From positions 1-64,000 of the forward strand of contig NMRA01000325.1 in the NCBI GenBank assembly GCA_002633005.1: a stretch of DNA of 64,000 bases. Reading direction: 5' to 3'. The DNA is from Phoronis australis. Taxonomy: Eukaryota > Phoronida > Phoronidae. The stretch's first letter is position 1; each line of letters opens with the position of its first letter. The notes below the pieces were generated by a model. The model ran no database searches. It had not been told where the DNA came from and saw nothing but the letters and a program-made list of their open reading frames with translations. This document shows positions 50,621 to 64,000 of the stretch, piece by piece. A program made the translations under genes and the position numbers.

Positions 50621-52530
50621 TTGCCATGCAGGCAGCGACGTATATTCTTTTAGTCACCACTACTACAGAAGCATGAACAAACTACTGTTTGACATCACAT
50701 CCCATGCAATAGATTTCAGTAGGTGCTTCCATCATAGATGGAGAGCTGGCTGCTCACGAGAAACACGATTAAGCGCAGCAAGGAAACAAAAATACTAAGA
50801 ATAATTGCAGTATACGGCAAACGCTAATCAACGTTAAAATCGATATTCTTTACATTCTGCTCACAAACCTTGGGGGACGCTGACGTCACGTGCAAACTTT
50901 GTGAGGACTCTCACTATTTTGGAAGCATTTTAAAACAGTTTTGAATTTCTCATTTTTTAAAATAACTGCAAGCCATTTCTTGAAAAAGTTATTTGTTTAT
51001 CATAAATATTTGAGAACCTTTTACAAGCACGCCAACATTAATAATGGATGTCAACAGCACACTTGACACTGGACTAGTGATTAAGTCAGCCGTGCAGTAA
51101 ATTATGTCTTCAACAATAAGCAATAAATTTTACTTTGTAAACCAATACAAACACTGCTAAGCCAGAAGATCATTTCTTGGTACACGTTAAAACACTAGAC
51201 ATCTTCGCATAACTCTCTGATCAGGTATGTGCACAACTAAATCATTTCCTAATTTTGACTGGGTGGAACACTTTTGAAACAATTCAGCCAACATGGTTTT
51301 GTTCAGCTCGACACTACAACCATATTTGTGTGCACTCCTGGTCCATAAAACAAAACACCAACTTGAAGCATTTATAAAAACTTAGCAAAATTAAACACTG
51401 ATAAAACTTAACTTCAAAGTTGATGTGTGGTTCCTAGCTCTCATTAAATCTGTTAATTTACACAATGGTTGCCTGCAACAATACATGGTTTACAATATTC
51501 TGCATTCAGTATAACCAGTGCATAAAATAATTATGTAAATGAGTGGGATTAACCTTGGAACACAACTCATTCAAATTGCAGATTCAGTTTCACAAACAAC
51601 GCGACACCCATATTCATGTGTATGGTGTCTGCATTACATGCCCATTGCTTGTAATTTTCAGGGCAAGATTACCAATACACACCCGTGATTCACCACATGC
51701 ACAGCCCCAAAAAGCCAGAAAATATCGTCAGGCTGTGCTCAGCTTCTCTGGGCAGAGTGACTGGTGTCTGTTATGATGAATATGTTATATGTAGTGGACA
51801 GGTGCTCAAAACAACAAGTGTGGGTATGGTTTGCATTATTTTTCTCCATGAATGCAAGAAAACATCTTGAAAATTACCTCCGATATTATATTAAAAGTTT
51901 CCTTGTTTCAATTTAAAAGTTAGGATATGTGAACAGTTTTGTAATAGGCCAGTCATGAAAATTACAGAGCTGTGACATTAAGTAGGCACAAAATGCCATT
52001 CTACGCGAATTTTCCACCAGGCACTGTAGAGATAAGGCAATACATTTCTGGACATAAATTTCAAAACTTATGGCTCATGAGGTTGCAAGCATTTCATATT
52101 CACTCAGTAATGTGAAATCCGTAGTAACACTAGTTAAGTAGCTTCTTGTCTCCCAATCTAAACTGAAAACTGAAAATTTTACTATTGCATTATGACACAC
52201 ATACTTGGGAATGAAGTTCAACGTTTTCCTGACAAAATGTTGTTGAAAAATATCTGTGTGCGTGTGTGTGTGTGTGTGTGTGCGTATTAGGGCCCAATGC
52301 GCCTATACCAGAAATAATGCATATTGCTCTTCAGTCAGTTTTTTAAAGTGTAACACTGTAGGCACATAGCAGAACTCGGACACAACACAGGCACAGCTTC
52401 ACTTACAGGTGCCTGAAGCAAAACACTCATATAAAGTAGGCACAGCTGACAACTGTCCAGCACTCTACAATAACTACATGTCATTTAACTACACAAACAC
52501 ACATCCATCAGATGCTTATCATGCTGCTTC
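50621..52530. other. No gene recognised; GT microsatellite
   Basis: AT-rich DNA with a (GT)n tract at about 52255-52284. Open frames at 51543-51776 and 52409-52600 have no support. Confidence 0.4.
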
Positions 52531-52534
52531 ACAT

Positions 52535-52725
52535 GATATTCACTGCAGCCACTGTGTTAGTCACATGATATTCACTGCAGCCACTGTGTTAGTCACATGA
52601 TATTCACTGCAGCCACTGTGTTAGTCACATGATATCCACTGCAGCCACTTTGTTAGTCACATGATATTCCCTGCAGCCACTGACTTAGTCACATGATATT
52701 TACTGCCGCCACTGTGTTGGTCACA
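52535..52725. repeat. 32-bp tandem repeat, about six copies
   Basis: The unit CACATGATATTCACTGCAGC plus CACTGTGTTAGT recurs at 32-base spacing from 52530. The last copies have substitutions (TCCACTGCAG, TTCCCTGCAG, TTTACTGCCG). Confidence 0.9.
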
Positions 52726-52879
52726 TTTGTCACAATAAATGTTATTGCTGATGCTAAGAAATGACAATCTCTAGTTATCTCCTAACACACCTAAAACAAC
52801 TCAGAAGTATCTCATTCAATAACAGGAATACAATACATCAGTTTTTGGCCATAGTAGGATCAAAAAATGGACAATTGCG

Positions 52880-53700
52880 GCACAAATAAAAAAGTTTATG
52901 TTGATTTGACTTTCATCTATTCATTAGACATCATCAGGTTATAAACAACAAGACATCAAGTGTCGACATTCCAGTAGGTTAACATCCATGTAGTGAAATG
53001 AGTGTAACAAGAAATACAGGGAATAGTACATAGGTCAACACCATAGCTGTAGGGTAACTGAGCTCTGCATGTTATTCAGAGAACCAGCAGCATGCTGGTC
53101 CTGAATGGCCAATGACTCTTTAATGCACAGTAGTTCCTTTCTAGGTTCTTTACAGATAATACTGACTGAATTAGCTTGGTGATTGTTGCTAACACAATGC
53201 CTATAGACGTTGCTTTTGTCTGAGGTGTGATGTTCTGTCAGTCTGTCACATAGGGCGTCTCTGCATGAGTCCCATATAGACTTCCTTACAGTTATCACAT
53301 TCAACCTAATAAACAACATTGCTATTGTTTAACAAAGGAATAGGAGACATAAGTTTACACAGCACATTGGAAAGTTTAGAAAGAGGTTTGAAAACAACTA
53401 TCAGCTCAACGGCTGGGTCTATGCAATGTACAAGACGAGATAATTGACATTTCAATTTCAAACTACTTGGCCCAGTGTAACCAAGAGAAAAGAAAACTTT
53501 CTTTTTCTAGGGTCCAATAACAGCTACGTTATCCGCCTCATTCATTTTTGAAAGGAAGTGCATTTTACAGCTATTCAAAAAATTCAGAGGGTAACCATTG
53601 GTATGCAATAACCGGAAAATCTTAGCTATGTCACTATCAAAATTTAAATGGGTAGAACAAATTCTCCAGGCATAGTGACTGTTGAATGAGATTATGACAG
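52880..53700 (-). mobile_element. Penelope-like retroelement remnant: RT tail and GIY-YIG region
   Basis: On the minus strand, 53500-53700 reads YAWRICSTHLNFDSDIAKIF and NGYPLNFLNSC, the block after the RT core in Penelope-like elements. 53330-53480 reads YTGPSSLKLKCQLSRL, the linker. 53035-53319 covers the GIY-YIG part with a degenerate catalytic motif and DSCRDALCDRLTEH. The conserved end with CATCATCAGG lies at about 52930. Frameshifts break it. It is the second Penelope-like remnant in the window. Confidence 0.75.
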
Positions 53701-53769
53701 CACCCTCTCATAGCTAATACCCAATACATAACTGTACAAAGTGCGGTGGTGTTCCTAATTCATGAAATC

Positions 53770-63764
<9,995 letters not shown>

Positions 63765-63795
63765 GTTAACAGAGAGAGCTTGAAGAAAATCTGAA

Positions 63796-63960
63796 AATTG
63801 ATTGGTTGGTCTAGAGTTAGCGCGACACCTTGCATGCTATTACCGTACTACTGTGACTCTCTTGACTGAGCAGTTGTGGCCACGCGGCCCCGCATGTGCC
63901 TAATTGCGGGATCGAGCCTAATTGCGTTACGTAGGTGTATTCGCCTATGTGCGCTACATT
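63796..63960 (-). promoter_or_regulatory. Candidate ZCCHC10 promoter with CCAAT box
   Basis: CCAAT on the minus strand at 63801-63805, 37 bases upstream of the start codon, followed further upstream by a CpG-containing stretch (GGCCACGCGGCCCCGCATGT, GCGTTACGTAGG). No TATA box was seen. The short distance from ATG to CCAAT means the TSS must be very near the start codon, or that the box is incidental. Confidence 0.3.
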
Positions 63961-64000
63961 TGAGTAGGCTAGAAGAACTTTCCTTGATAATGGAGCTCCG

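Overview
This is nuclear DNA of an animal. The genes are split by many GT-AG introns, and proteins close to vertebrate PIBF1/CEP90 and ZCCHC10 are encoded. The intergenic and intronic DNA is AT-rich and full of decayed transposons and minisatellites. A marine invertebrate, perhaps an invertebrate deuterostome, fits the gene mix: an intronless UDP-glycosyltransferase, a secreted farnesoic-acid-O-methyltransferase-type domain, and Penelope-like elements with GIY-YIG domains. The species cannot be fixed by reading alone. Three single N characters (7494, 14520, 39206) mark assembly joins.

Layout. 1-5.4 kb: a six-exon plus-strand coiled-coil gene (1123-5396) with no recognisable 3' end, preceded by two short palindromic elements. 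5.9-8.1 kb: a decayed non-LTR retrotransposon interrupted by a Penelope-like fragment. 10.3-25.7 kb: a complete 15-exon minus-strand PIBF1/CEP90 orthologue. All its splice phases agree, giving 812 residues, and its CpG-containing promoter has an NRF1-type palindrome. Its introns hold a SINE-like family carrying CTCF-like motifs, a minisatellite, an inverted-repeat element and a Ty3/Gypsy integrase fragment. 26-35 kb: a tandem repeat, LINE remains, a frameshifted UGT pseudogene (27.1-28.7 kb) and an intact single-exon UGT (33.3-34.9 kb). 35-44.7 kb: gene-poor and repeat-rich, with a Harbinger-type MITE, more palindromic elements and a nearly empty LTR element containing a 57-bp minisatellite. 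44.7-49 kb: a small secreted protein gene on the minus strand with a TATA box and a 5' UTR exon. 49-53.7 kb: repeats and a Penelope-like remnant. 53.8-63.8 kb: a minus-strand ZCCHC10 orthologue of at least four exons. Its introns hold two hAT-type elements and three tandem arrays, two of them next to splice donors.

The genes do not form a pathway. PIBF1 is a centriole/cilium gene, ZCCHC10 a zinc-knuckle protein gene, the UGT pair belongs to conjugative metabolism, and the FAMeT-domain gene encodes a small secreted protein. Many long open frames, including all of those in the minisatellites, arise because the repeat periods are multiples of three. No undescribed gene system was found. The points most worth checking are the repeat-borne CTCF-like motifs, the ZCCHC10 minisatellite that starts at an exon edge together with a frame conflict there, a dispersed CTATAG-centred palindromic element family, and two long hairpins.
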